64,000 nucleotides of DNA from Xiphydria camelus (GCA_963678675.1 OY783196.1:23910827-23974826), one strand, 5' to 3'; positions 13,205 to 25,258 are shown, counted from the stretch's first letter. Notes: generated by a model not told the origin, from the letters alone. Numbers and translations are program-made.

Positions 13205-13523
13205 ACATGGAGAAAAAGGATTAGTAATTTTCGCAGTGAATCTCAGTAACAGAGCTCCTCGGGATGAACATTAAATTTTTTAATAGACACAATGTACTTT
13301 TTACAATTCGTAGCAGTATAAATCCGTAAACACCCGACACATGTTAATGGGAAATTGGTAAATTTTACCATATAAACTGATACTTATACCATTACGAACT
13401 GTAAAAAGTACACTGTGGTCTATTAAAAACTTAAATGTTTCACCTCGAGGAGCCCTGTTACTGGGATAACCGTACAAATTCATGGGTTTTTCCATGATTC
13501 TTTACTAATCTTTTTTCTCCGTG
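13205..13523. mobile_element. Palindromic MITE, about 320 bp
   Basis: Terminal repeats of about 110-130 bases: acatggagaaaaaggatta at 13205 pairs with taatcttttttctccgtg at 13506-13523, and both arms contain the cagtaacag-gctcctcg and tactttttaca blocks. The central loop is about 75 bases. Confidence 0.78.
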
Positions 13524-14210
13524 CACACATACATTCAGGGAATGAAATAAAGGAAAACAGAAACACCGGGTAGGTCTTCCAATTTATCGCGATGGACTAA
13601 AAGTGTGACTTTTTTAAAGGACCGTTTATTTATCCTTCGTGAATCTGAGCAAAAATTTCTGACTCGTCCAGTCGAGTTGAATCGAAACTTTGTCGAATGC
13701 AGCATCGCGCGGCTGATCGCGAGCTGCAACTCACTTCGAGTGGTTTCTTCGAATTTATCGATCACCTCCAGATGTCAACGTATCGATTTTCTATCAAGGT
13801 TTTTCCGAAGCGCTTTTCGCCATTTATGAAGCTCTCCACGGAGCGGTGGATTACGCTGACGATCAATGGGTGTTACCGTAAAGTGCAGAGAAGCCACTTT
13901 GACACAGCTTTTCTTAAACATATATGAAATTCTTTTCACCAGTATATAATGTATGTCTAATTGTAAGTAGAGGAGGGTCATCGAATTTTGACCGGCGCTT
14001 AGGTTGGACCACATTTATATTTAGAACAGTTGGGATATTTTGTGTTGTTTGGGTAATTAGATACATCATTTGCTCAGACTTGGAGTTGAATGACGCACTT
14101 TTTCCACTAGTTCTGATGGCCATATTTTGCAGATAGGACAGTAACGGTTCCAGATACAGGGGTGGTCCATCCTAGGCGCCGGACCAAATTCGGCTACTCT
14201 TTCCTATATA

Positions 14211-14602
14211 CAGGGTGTCCCGTCATGTAATGTCCATACTGAATTTACGTGTTCCTGTGGTCAATCTGAACCGAAAAGTCTTAATACACAAGGGGTCTAC
14301 AAGTCACCGTGTGTAAGTTAAAAAATGAATAGTAATAAGTAAAGCAGCTTTATTTTTCATTAGACAATAATTGAAATAAAATCCAATCATCTCACATATT
14401 GTTCGAAATGACCACCTTGATGACCAATACATAACTGTGCTCTTTGAGAAATCGTTGTTGTGGAGCGAAAAAAGGATTTCATGGTCGTTACGGAACACAC
14501 GCATGGTGGCTTTTGGGACTCTTGTATATTAAGACTTTTCGGTCCAGATTGACCCCAGGAACACGTAAATTCAGTATGGACATTACATGACGGGACACCC
14601 TG
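14211..14602 (-). mobile_element. Tc1/mariner-type MITE E, copy 1, with transposase tail
   Basis: Terminal repeats CAGGGTGTCCCGTCATG of about 75 bases with TA on each side (14209-14210, 14603-14604). On the minus strand, 14455-14387 reads TISQRAQLCIGHQGGHFEQYVR and then a stop. A C-terminal HxGGHFE tail followed at once by a stop is typical of a group of insect Tc1/mariner transposases, so this looks like an internally deleted copy that kept the last codons of its parent. Copy 2 is at 50567-50968. Confidence 0.85.
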
Positions 14603-14862
14603 TATATCAACGTAAAAAAAATATGGTTACAGATCATATCCCAGATTTTCAGGCATTAAACGATGCGCTCTTTAATTAGAGTTCAGTTGTTTGTACGAGG
14701 TTGCGTTGTAATCGATGTCTGTTCTTGTCGGTTGGTATTATTTGAATCGATTAATTTATTAAACTCTCAAATCATTAGGTACTAATGAATTACATTCTTT
14801 TATCGAACAAGCCATTATAGTTTTATAATAAATAACCCATACGACAAAATTGAATCCAAAAG

Positions 14863-14966
14863 GTACAGGCAAGTCGAGTAAGTTTTATTTTTCAGTCGAT
14901 ACGAGACATTTTTCTGGCTGAAAATCTTGGATACGATTCGTAGCCATACTTTTTTTTTTACGCAGG
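14863..14966 (-). repeat. Dispersed repeat related to the palindrome at 55911-56150
   Basis: The reverse complement of this segment matches 55944-56042: both contain atggctacg-atcgtat-cca and cttactcgac blocks in the same order. It appears to be one arm of that element family without its partner. Confidence 0.6.
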
Positions 14967-15369
14967 TAGCTTCTCAAATAATAGGAGGGTAGCGGGGTAA
15001 AATGAAGCGCTGAACAAACCCTCGAATGCCACGCCATGCAATTATTGCTAGGGACCTCTCAAATACTCGTATGTCCCGTTTCATCCCCTGATCCGATCGT
15101 ATCGATCAGACTTTCAAATGTTTCACTCGAGCAGAAATCAAACGAGGAAGGAAAATGACAAAGATCCGCAACTGTAATTTAAACCTATCAAAAGTATGGA
15201 TCCACAGATTTCCCCAAATAACCAAAGATATCAGAACTACATCTTCATGTTCCATCCATCACAGAAACGCTAAATAGATCAGAACCAAAAATGTACAACC
15301 AACTTCCTCTTTTGATAACTAACGCATCCTAAGCGAATTCAGACCATCTTGCCCGAATACCCTTAAAAT

Positions 15370-16490
15370 ATCAACGCGTCGACTCTCTTTCACGATTTCC
15401 CCGCTTCGTCGTTCCGCGATCCATAGTTCACGAACCGCCGAGGCGAAGAAAAGATTATTCGTTTATACCCTCGGAGTTTTCTTTGTACCCCTCGACACTT
15501 TATTGACTGTAAAACGGGATTAAATGCTAAACACGCCGGCGGATATCGCTCCGCGAAATCCGTGGAATCGAGCTTCGACAAAGAGAGAGCGTAGTACACT
15601 CCCGGCACGGCACATCTTTCCGGTACGCGGCGCGAAAGGTCCCTCTCCACCGCGCGAATTCACGAGCGCCCGGTGCGTTACCCCGGAGAAAAGAAAATGT
15701 AATAGGGAGCGAAAAAGCGTGAATTCTTCATTCGACAACTTTCGCAACATCGCCGCGCGGTAGTAAGGAGACGCGATGGTTTTTCGTCCGCCGTTAAAGA
15801 TTTATGCCGGGACCAATCAAATAAGGAACAGCGGGATGTCGAGTGGGGGAAGTAAACACGTGGGCAATCGATCTTTCGTCGCGAAGTCGGGAACCGCCGG
15901 GCGGACAGTCTCGCTCGGAACTTGCCCCCGAGACACGAGTTCCGTTCGCAATAATATAACATCGCGGTTTGCTCTCCGCGCCGCATATACTCGTCTTCTG
16001 AGATAATAACGCTCGAGAAAATCCCGAGAATCCCAAATATATGAGAGGCGAATAGGTACGAGGTCCAGCGCGGACGGTGAATGACAAATTCCGTGTGTAC
16101 CGCGGATCCGTTCGCATACCTCTTCGACGTATAAACTTGAGCGAGCGCGACACGAAGCCATCGCGCGCATCGACGCGGGGAAAAATTAGGTCCTCCGTCT
16201 CTCGCGATTTTTCGAAAATATTCCGGCGGCGAACTGCTTTGCCAGTGATGAGGAGCGGAGATGGAGAACGATGGTGACGGAGCCGGAGCGACAGTCGGAT
16301 GGATGAAAATCCCGGAATGGGCTCGGTCCGTCGGGCTTCTCTCGCGTCACCTTCATCCACTTTATTTTTCCGTATCACGGGAAATACTCGAAAAAGTTTC
16401 CCGAGTCGTGACAACGACGCTCCGTGAAATAGTGAGGACCAACGGTATAAAGTCCCCGGCCGACCGTGATATATCTGTTGTATAATCTGT
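15370..16490. other. GC-rich island
   Basis: About 1.1 kb rich in CG dinucleotides. Open frames up to 206 codons exist on both strands at the same place, as expected from low stop-codon frequency in GC-rich DNA; their composition (many Arg and Ser) matches no family I know. It could be an old promoter or enhancer region, or an unannotated transcript. Confidence 0.5.
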
Positions 16491-17104
16491 AGAGCATATA
16501 TGCGAGGAAGATAATTTGTATGGCGTTATGTGTAAAATAAAATGTTATATGCATTATGCATGTTAGAAGTATTTAAACAGTATTGATATATTATACTATG
16601 TTATATTATACTATTATACAATGTTATACAACATTGATATTAAGTATATATCGTATACTATAAATGTGAAATGTGTAAATGTAACAGCTTTTCATTAAAT
16701 TCGTTACACGTTTATTTAAAGGACATGACATTTGACCCAAATTAAATATACGGTTCATTGGCTTGAAGCGCGAATACCTATTTACATCCCCTTCGTGATA
16801 CAGAACAACCTTTGTTGAAAATATCTTCTCCTAAAATAAAGAATAACGTGAATACGTTAAATAAATTGACACTCCGACGGATGAGGGCGGAAGTCAAATA
16901 AAAGGGCTTGCAATTTTATTTATCCTTTGCGAATAGGACCTTATCAAAAAATGCTAATTCAGTTCTTTCTCGTCCGAGACTATACGTATCTCGTTCTTTC
17001 CGTGAAAGTGTCAAAGTCACATAGGAGCCGTAACTGCTATACATGTATATAATATACGTAAATTTGCACAGTTACGAGTCTTCGCTTTTTGCAAAGATGT
17101 AAAA

Positions 17105-17525
17105 CGTGTGTCGCGCGGCGGAAGGTGACGCTAGATGGATGAAAGTCGTAGAGCGTACATCCAGCTACTCTCTCCCGACGATCGTCACTACCCGTGCTGT
17201 ACTCTCTTTGCCCCCCTCGCGCGCGACAGTTGTACCCCAGCTCTTTATTCCCGCACATTCGAGAAATGTTCGGAATATTTCCGCTTCCTCGTATATTCGG
17301 CTTGAATGTAGATCCGTGTTTCGCGCCAGACTCTGCCGGTATTTCCGGACGTGTAAGATACTTTTCTTGCATCCTGCAACGTGATGCTGGCTGCCCGACT
17401 ATGTTATGCGCCCGACCGCATGCAGACACGTGCGCCTCGCGGGATATTCGTCGGAATACATATCGCACACTACGTTTTCCTTCGACGGAAGGGGAGGACA
17501 CATTCGCGCTTATTGCATAATACAT
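17105..17525. other. GC-rich island, smaller
   Basis: About 420 bases of elevated GC and CG, with overlapping open frames on both strands and no recognisable protein. Confidence 0.45.
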
Positions 17526-19611
17526 GCATCGTCCGCGCGCTTATGTTACCTGGTTTTGATACGTCGAGTTTGAAGTTGGAAATTATTTTTTACTCCGATG
17601 ATTTTCAAGTAGCACAAAGTGAGACATTTTCCAAAAAGTCGTCTAAACGTATCACAGAATATATGCTTAAAGTTCCTCCAGAGGGCAACTTCTTATTTTA
17701 ATTTTTTTGACTTTTTTAAAAATATTCGAAAAATAAGTTACTTTTCTGAAGGACATTAGGTTTCGGTACATTTTGTAATACTTTTAGGCAACTTTTTGGA
17801 ATTTCTCATTTCGTCTGTAGTTTCGTGAGTCGACGTGATATTTTTTTGAAGACTAAATCTTTCAATCGATAAGATATCTTTAAATCAATAAACATAGAAG
17901 CCGACGAGTAACGAGATAATTGTGATTAAAAAGTAAAAGTCACATCTATTTTGCTCCTAATTGTTGGTGTTTCAAGGTATACAAATATATCGTACCAAAG
18001 TTATTTTATATATTCCGGTTACTTTCCATTGCGGTTGAAGCCTGGCGAGATTAAAACCTCGCACATCCATATAAACGCACCTATATTCTCACAAAGGCTT
18101 AACACGGGGTGTAGATGTGGTCCCATTAACCTGTAGTCACGCCCGCAAGGGTTCGACCATCTTACTCGCAGATTTTCCCCAAACGGATGTTATACGCACG
18201 CTATCCAATAGGGGTATCTGAAACACGTCTGGGCGTTGACGGATCATTATGTTCTAATCCGATTACGTCAATCAAACATCTCAAGGACCGATAGCTACCG
18301 ACCATTTGTCAAGATAAGGAGTCTAAATGCATCTAGGGGAATTGAATATGGTCGTGCAATCTCACCTTCCATTTCTCCGTTAATTCCTTCCACATTCCAC
18401 TGTGCGCGTTCGCATGAAATAATTTTCCCTCGTTTTTATGTACCTAAAGCATAATTTTAAAAAAAATCCCCCAAAAATAATGAAAGCCGCAAATATACAC
18501 AGTATGAAAAGGCAGTGATCGACTGTACCTATCGAATGGATTTGGAAATTCGTTGGGAGTATACCTCTGGGATTCGGAATAATAAAGGGTTGTAATTTTA
18601 TGTAAATAATAAATCGGATACGGTGCAATCGATGCATTCAGGATAAAAAGAGAATTGCTGATGGCTTTTTAAAATTGACTTGGAAATTTTGTGAGCTATC
18701 AGCGCTGCCTCATTGTGGAGGATATTTCTGTATTATCTGATCCTATTGAATCACGCGAAAACATACAGTTATGTGATATACAGCATAAAGAAAGGTCTTC
18801 TCATTTTATGATTTCAGAAAAATCTATAGGTAAGGGTGGATAGCATTCGACGCGTATATGTTTATCGAGTTTGCTTTGTATATTTACATTTTCTTACTGA
18901 AAGTATACGACCGGTCGTTGATTTCTTTCCTTTTCCTCCGTTACGATCGCGAGTTTCGCATTCGAATGTTGAAGGCGGTTTGAAGCAATTTCTCAGAAGT
19001 TTCTTACGGAAAGTAATATGTTTTTTGCGTATCTAGCCACGATACGCTCCTATATCCGCGGATGCATTTACTTTAAACTTGCGTGATCGGTCTTTGATTG
19101 TTTCCGGTTGAGGCAATCACGGAAGTAACGATTCTCTCTGCGGTATTATCCTAGAATGTTATCAGGAAGTACCTTCGCATAGACGCTACGACCTTTATTG
19201 ATCGTAAAGAGAGAGAACGGGTATAGGTATTGTACAGAGAGTAAAGGGTGGAACGTCGGTCAGTTATTCCACGGATTTCAGAATTCTCAGTTTATAAACT
19301 TCGTTAAATCACTTCTGACTCGATAAGTTTTACGAACGTTGTTAAATGTAGATAATAATGTGAATATCAAAATTAGTGATAGGAGGTAAAATACATCAAA
19401 GATATCAATAATTATGAGTAATTTAAGGTGAATTAATCTTAAATCTAATTGAATAGGGTAGTACATTTGTTGATTCATATCTGAATAAAAGTGTATTAAG
19501 TGTTTTAACGTTTTTTATACATTGAATATGTCTTCCATCAAACTATTATAGTTATTTTTATTCATCAAATGCAATGACGTCTAATGTGAAATTGTCTTTC
19601 ATTTGTTCCAG

Positions 19612-19768
19612 GCAAGTTCGACACGGATGGTCAGCTAACTAGAGGAACCATGTGCGATCACCAGTTCGTCAGCTCTCAGCTTATGCCTTTCCACGGACGA
19701 TTCTACTCTCCTCGTTATCCCTCTTCCTACCCGAAGAACATCCGGTGCTCATACCGCTTCCGGGCAAG
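19612..19768 (+). CDS. CUB-domain protein, internal exon (first half of CUB domain)
   Basis: This exon sits behind a ttgttccag acceptor and ends at CAAG|gtaact. It is 157 bases: two bases finishing a split codon, 51 whole codons and two bases starting the next, so it is flanked by a phase 1 and a phase 2 intron. The translation holds the CUB entry signature FYSPRYPSSYPKNIRC, with cysteines at whole codons 14 and 45 that would be the first CUB disulphide pair. CUB domains are extracellular beta-sandwich modules that bind proteins. It joins in frame to 22992-23051 and 57847-58058. The residues before the first cysteine (GKFDTDGQLTRGTMC region) look like a linker, so an earlier exon must exist. 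The wording resembles insect SOL-1-like proteins (suppressor of lurcher 1), auxiliary proteins of glutamate receptors; Neto or another multi-CUB protein is the alternative. Confidence 0.88.
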
Positions 19769-19844
19769 GTAACTATGTCTCAGCTGTTATACCACGGTAC
19801 GGTGCACGTTCCCCTTCTCGCTCAGAAACTACTCTCATCCTCTT

Positions 19845-19869
19845 CTCTCTCTCTCTCTCTCTCTCTCTT
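19845..19869. repeat. TC dinucleotide microsatellite
   Basis: About 25 bases of uninterrupted TC just downstream of the CUB exon donor. Confidence 0.9.
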
Positions 19870-21459
19870 TTCGTCTTCCTCTTCGCTCTCTTTCGCTACC
19901 TCGTCACTAGACATTTCCAGTCTTCCGGCTGCGCGAGGAACTTTTCCCGTTCCTCATCGCGTCTTCTTGTTACTATGCAACCGCGAAAGTTTACATCCAC
20001 CAGGGCTTACAGTTTAGGGCCGAGTATAAAGATATTAAGGACGGGATGTGTGTGTGCTGTGAAGTTTCTTGCGAGTACCGTGAAATGTAGGAAGTGCCGC
20101 AGACGAATTTGCACGCACGGATCGTCCTCGAAATTCCCAGGGAGCGATCCTCCTGTGACAGATGAATTTCTTGACGAGACACCCGCGGAGGTGCTGTGGG
20201 AAATCTTCATGAATGTTCGATACTTTTGCCATATACACATTTACTATACATGCATTGTTAGAAATATTTATTTTTAACTTCAAGCACGTATAGGTACCGC
20301 AATTTTTATCGAACACAATTATTGTGTCTTGAATGTCATATCATATAAAAGTTTCGCATGTGGGTTATTGATTTATATATAAGGTTGTATTATAAAATTA
20401 AGAAACGATCGAAACATCATGAAATTATTATTTGGAATTAGAATAAATACACGCGATTTAAAATGAAGAGTATGGTTCCGTAAATTTAATGTACGTCTGT
20501 GTATTATCGTGTTTGATAAGTAGGAAGTAAAGAAACTTTTCACGGTGTGTATTGGAAGCTCTTTCTAGATAATTCTTATTAAAAATGTAGCTAATATTAA
20601 TTTATTTTCAATTTACTATATTTTTAAATGGAGTTAAGTGATAATAAGTTTAATGAAGGCTTCGAAAATTTAAAAGATACTTATGTCCAATTTTTTAGTA
20701 TCTCGTAGTTGAAGAAAATTTCCAATAAGTATGCAATAAAATGAGTATGTCCAACAATATTTTACATTCTAGTAGCCATGTTGATTTTATATCTAGAAAA
20801 AAGTCGATATCGTTAGAATAAAAGAATTCATTCATATTATTATATCAAACATAAATATGCAACGATTCGAAATATGAGACAGTAGAGTTATTTAAAGAAT
20901 GGCCAGTGGTACCTCATGTCTTGTTATGTTATATATAGCTGTCAATATTTGTATCGCGTTAATTATTATAATTGGTACGGGAAAGTAAAATTACATCACA
21001 TCAAACTATAAAACACTCGCCAATGTGGTGATACGTTCTACGGAATTAATTTGCAGGAACATTATCAAAGAAATGTATTGCCTGCGCGAATTATAGGTAT
21101 CATTTGGCTGAAGTAGATACATTGTATCTCTGATTCTAGAAACTTAATTGACAGTCTATGTGTAAATCCTCTTACGTAATATGCTATGGGAGATTTATCG
21201 GAGTGACAGATTCGTTTATTTTTTAAACGGGGACAGCGGCATATTTATTTTACAATTTGTACGCATTGTGAAATTGATATATTAAAATACTTTGCTGCAT
21301 ACGAAGTAAATAAATAGGTGTACATCTTCTAAGTTTCGAAAAAACTTTCTTACCATAGATTTACTATGCAACTGATTAATTAAGTTTAATCAATTTAAGT
21401 CAAATATGTGTGACAAATGTAAATCACATACATGCAGTAAGTTCAGTACCCTGTATATA

Positions 21460-21620
21460 CTATCTGTCCCTTTCAATACACGCCAGCGTGGCGGGTTGCA
21501 TATCGGTTATCCGCCTTGCGCCAGACACAGGCGCCACAGGCGTATGGCCCCTGCAGCGGATCGGAGGCGTCAACCGATATGCAACCCGCTACGCTGGCGT
21601 GTATTGAAAGGGACAGATAG
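21460..21620. mobile_element. 161-bp palindromic MITE D, related to element B
   Basis: It starts CTATCTGTCCCTTTC and ends with its reverse complement, with TA on both sides. The arms contain ACACGCCAGCGT and TTGCATATCGGTT, the same subterminal wording as the 773-bp foldback at 5781-6553, so the two belong to one family of very different sizes. It abuts the mariner derivative at 21625. Confidence 0.82.
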
Positions 21621-21624
21621 TATA

Positions 21625-21988
21625 CGAGGGCGTAGTGAAAAATCCGATACTTTTCTAGTAGATAGTGGTGCGCTCTAAAGTCCGTAAAGTAGCCCCCTGC
21701 TGCGGCGATGACTTCTTCGTTTGATGAGAATTTCTTTCTAGCCAGCCATTTTTTCAAATCTGGGAAGAGAAAGAAGTCGCAGGGAGACAAATCCGGTGAA
21801 TAAGTTGGATGCGGCAGCAATTCGAACTTCAAATCGACCAATTTCGCTGTTGCAAGGGCAGACGAATGGGCAGGTGCATTGTCGTGGTGAACTAGAACTT
21901 TTTTTTTCGCCAAATTGGGGCGTTTACTAATCTTCGCGTTCGCACCACAATCTACTAGAAAAGTACCGAGCTTTTCACGCTGCCCTCG
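21625..21988 (-). mobile_element. Mariner deletion derivative keeping DDE-domain codons
   Basis: Terminal repeats of about 47 bases (CGAGGGC... with acttttctagtaga inside) face each other at 21625-21671 and 21942-21988, each flanked by TA. Between them the minus strand reads about 88 transposase codons without a stop. These include VHHDNAPAH, whose aspartate codon is at 21881-21883, and SPDLSPCDFF, whose aspartate codon is at 21776-21778. There are 34 residues between these, the D34D spacing of mariner. The N-terminal DNA-binding part, the first catalytic Asp and the C-terminal end are gone, so it cannot make an active enzyme. The open frame extends past both repeats only by chance. Confidence 0.9.
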
Positions 21989-22991
21989 TAATTGAGATTT
22001 GAAATACATGCACAGTGAAATAAGAATCAATGTTTTTTTCAAGGCATATTCTATTTTAAATAAATTTTCAAATTCCACAATGCTTCAGCTCCGGCGCAAA
22101 ACTGCGTTGTACAATGAAGCGCCATTGAATATTTGAGGGAGGAAGGGAAAATGAAATGGAGGTACTAGCCCTAGCGCGAGCCGGTAAAATTATCGGCGTG
22201 TTAAATCAGCGCTCTTCTCCCGACGAATGCAAACTGAAATGTTCATTAAACTGTAAGCCGTGGTCATATTCCTCGCACAGTCGTTTCTCTCGACCCTTTC
22301 TGGCACTCGCCCCTCCCCGCAGATTTAAATGATAATAAACCTTGACCCATTCAGCCCCCTGCGTTAGCATAGCTTTAATGAATTCACGCGTTCGGACCGG
22401 GCATACTTGGGCCAGCATTAACTATGGTTCCCATCTATCGTCCTTGTTATTAAATCGCTGCTACACGAGTAACCCGGGCTTACCGAAATGAAATAAATAT
22501 ATGCAAATACCCTCGGCGGTGTATTACTGCCATGTGCTGCGGATTCTGATAATCTTTTCATCCGTGGGTTGCTGGGTTCCATTCTAAGAGCATCAATATT
22601 TTCGAAATAATTTGGAACTTCTCGCTCTAACGAATTTTCTTAACGCATTGAAAATAACCTAAACGCTACATTTTTTTGGAAAGGACGATATGTTCGTTGG
22701 AAATTTTCCGATGTTGGACCAGTAAAAGTTATAAATATTAAGGGAAAGGCATACTTGAATATAAATATGCGATATCCAAGTCGAATAAAGATCTAGTCGA
22801 CCTAATGTATATTTTTCTATAAATTTGCATACAAATTGTGTATTACTATTTATTGAAAAGGGTAATAGAATTTTCTCTATTATTGGTGATGATATCATTA
22901 AAATATAGCGGTGCATAATTTTGAACCATTCATCCAAAATCGGCCGCGCCACTTAATATCTTTTAAAATTGCTACAATTTTTCTCTCTCAG

Positions 22992-23051
22992 AATGAAGGA
23001 GAGGATTCGCGTGGTGTTCGAGGAGATCTCGTTGCAGAAGGGCGATCTGAG
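22992..23051 (+). CDS. CUB-domain protein, 60-base internal exon
   Basis: A 60-base exon between an excellent acceptor (tttttctctctcag) and the consensus donor CTGAG|gtaagt. It takes one base to finish the codon left open at 19768, reads 19 codons (MKERIRVVFEEISLQKGDL) and leaves two bases. Both flanking introns are phase 2, so skipping this 60-base exon would keep the frame but delete a central strand of the CUB fold. The hydrophobic-alternating stretch IRVVFEEISL matches the strand that follows the second cysteine in CUB domains. The internal ATG is not a start; it lies in mid-domain. Confidence 0.87.
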
Positions 23052-23588
23052 GTAAGTCGTATGGTTCATTTTTGTTATTAATCTTAATTAATTTTAATTA
23101 ATCCCGCGAGAGGGGAAAATTGTTGGTGCCTTAACCTCCTCCGAAGAGCACTCCATCGACCACTTATTCAAGGTTAATAAAGAAGAAATGTGTTTTTCAC
23201 CAGACGGCTTTTTCGATGATGAGAGGGAAAGGGAGAGAAATATCTCAGAATTGTGTGTGCGAGACGATGGTAGAGGAAGAGGGAGATGAAGGAAAAGTAT
23301 GTAAGATAAATGAGCATCAAAGCATACCTTAAATACCTCACTTAACAGTTAAAGTAGTATGGTCAATCTCCAAAGTGATCGTTGAGTGTCCGTAAAAAAA
23401 GTCATCAAAAAACTATGATGTATAATTGAAAATTCTTTTTGTGAATTATAAAATGTATGACCATAAGGATTAGTCGATTATTTTGATTATTTTTCACTTA
23501 TTATTCAAATAATGTGCCTCCTTTGACTAGCGTCTTTTTATGTGTGGCAACGCATATTATCAATGGACTCGTGAGCCAGTAGAGAAAA

Positions 23589-23622
23589 CCACGATACACT
23601 CAAACATTTGAGTGTATCGTGG
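23589..23622. repeat. Perfect 16-bp inverted repeat with 2-base loop
   Basis: CCACGATACACTCAAA at 23589 is followed after two bases by its exact reverse complement ending at 23622. No larger arms extend outward, unlike the MITEs in the window. Confidence 0.75.
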
Positions 23623-24635
23623 GGAAAACAAGATCTGAAATGCACGCTTGTGTGAACCCACTCCACTGACACGACGTTGCCGCATCTACTCGACGCACTA
23701 TTTCCGAACAACGAGAAGCAGAAATTAGTTATAACTAAAGTATCAAACACGGTCAATAATTTTCATCAATGGGTGTAAATTTTTGTTTTTTTTCCCCCCG
23801 TTTTTTGGTATATTTTTTATATTTTAATCTTGGATTTTACATACAAACCCCAAGAGAAATGTGTCTTGCCCATAAGACTCTGGGTTATTTTCTACTCGGT
23901 AATTAATTTTTATCAGACATACTAAACGGTCAATCTACCCCAAATTGCACCAGGAGGTTTCTATTGATATTAGCTTGCATACATAATTATTTCATATTTA
24001 AATCTTGGAAATCGATTCGTGACCATACTACTTTAAACCACTTTTTCGACAAAACCCGTACTTTTTATTTAATCTCACTTTCCGTCCTGACTTACGCTCT
24101 TTATTGCGAAGTTTAACTTTCCGAGCAATCTGCTTGATATGCTCTCCAAACGAGGTGGAATAAAACTCTATTTTGAAATCTCTGTAGTTTATCTACCAAA
24201 CAAACTCTGTGTATTAAATTGGCATTTAATCTAGACTATTAGAAAAACTGCATGCCATGACAATAACAAATGACCAAATGTCGTGCATTCCATCGTTTAT
24301 GTCCAACGACTGATCGCAGATGTAATTAACAATCACGCGTTGTATAAGTTGCATAACTTCATGGCCCCCGAATGCATTAGGGGCAACGTCCTTATGTACT
24401 TTTCCGAGATAAGTAATGGGTTGGTAACTAGCTTAAAGTTATAACTCTAAATTCCACCTCGCACTTTGATGTTTAATCGTGGTCACTTTTCCAGGAAAGC
24501 ACGTGTAATTAATCTCGGGCAAAACCTCCGTTGCATTACATATGAGGAATTAAAAAATTAGACAGATATCACGGCCCGAGAGGGAATACCGCTTGCGAGA
24601 ATTATTTTAGATGATACGCGCTGTAAAAAGTTTTG
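23623..24635. other. Intronic stretch, nothing recognised
   Basis: AT-rich intron sequence. The minus-strand open frame at 23538-23756 has no recognisable domain. Confidence 0.45.
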
Positions 24636-24733
24636 CGGTGTGGACCTATATAGATCACTTTTGGTGTTAGATAACAATGGCGTAAGACTGAATGAGATCA
24701 AATGTGGTATATCTATATAGGTCCACATCACCG
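24636..24733. mobile_element. Small hairpin repeat, copy 1
   Basis: The arms cggtgtggacctatatagat (24636-24655) and its complement near 24711-24733 enclose a core with tagataaca and aagactgaatg. The same core recurs at 48512-48612, so this is a dispersed element and not a chance hairpin. Confidence 0.7.
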
Positions 24734-25258
24734 AAGTAATGGTGTTAAAAATTAACGCCGTTTTGTTATTGTGTATATGTACGTCAAAGATTACAAACCA
24801 ACAAATGGAGTACACCGATACTTCTAATTATACCCACTAAGCATTCTCGGACTCGCAGCATAGATTGTACTACACTCCACGAAATTTGTTAGCAGTATAA
24901 CGAGAATGACATATCGTGTGAATGTCCCGAAGTACGACGAGTCATATAGGTACGCTCTTCTCACCTCAGAACTCGAAGATTAAGTTTCGCAAGTTTCTGG
25001 AGAGATTGAACGGGCGGCCCAAAGTTTCGAATTTACAAAGTACCACATCCGTGCAAGGGATGCTCATTGAGCCAGGCTATCCGGGAAGCTCGACGATTTC
25101 AAACTTTCTTCGAACTTTTAAAACTGTCGTTTGGAGCTGGATTCTCGTAGTCTCCTTCGCGCATTTAGCCGATGCTATAGTCTCAATTTTTCGATAGAAA
25201 TCGCTGCGGAAACTTGAATAAAATGACAATATTTTTGGTGGTGAAAATATTTATTCGT

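Larger units (their letters stand above)
14967..19611. other. Upstream or first-intron sequence with two GC-rich islands
   Basis: Non-coding apart from the acceptor at 19611. The islands at 15370-16490 and 17105-17525 stand out from the AT-rich surroundings and produce long but unrecognisable open frames on both strands. 16540-16680 is a TATA-rich low-complexity patch. The preceding exon of the CUB gene was not found here and may lie left of the window. Confidence 0.5.
19769..22991 (+). other. Intron between CUB exons 1 and 2 (3.2 kb, phase 2)
   Basis: Bounded by gtaact and ctctctcag. It holds a TC microsatellite at 19845-19869, plain AT-rich sequence to 21459, and two abutting transposon derivatives at 21460-21988. 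Between 21991 and 22991 I see nothing beyond single-copy AT-rich sequence. Short open frames near 20000 overlap each other on both strands and show no recognisable domain. Confidence 0.85.

Noticed and set aside
15794..16414. A 206-codon open frame on the minus strand
   Set aside because: It lies in a GC-rich island where other frames on both strands are also open. It is rich in Arg and Ser, shows no domain and has no splice structure around it.
18140..18170. gggttcgacc, resembling a tRNA T-loop
   Set aside because: No acceptor stem, anticodon arm or terminator could be fitted around it.
21473..22078. One 201-codon frame through MITE D and the mariner fragment
   Set aside because: Only the middle is transposase. 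The two ends are translations of terminal repeats and flanking DNA, so the whole frame is not a gene.
23538..23756. Short frames on both strands ending in a plausible-looking FPNNEKQKLVITK phrase
   Set aside because: No match to a family that I could name and no terminal repeats around it.
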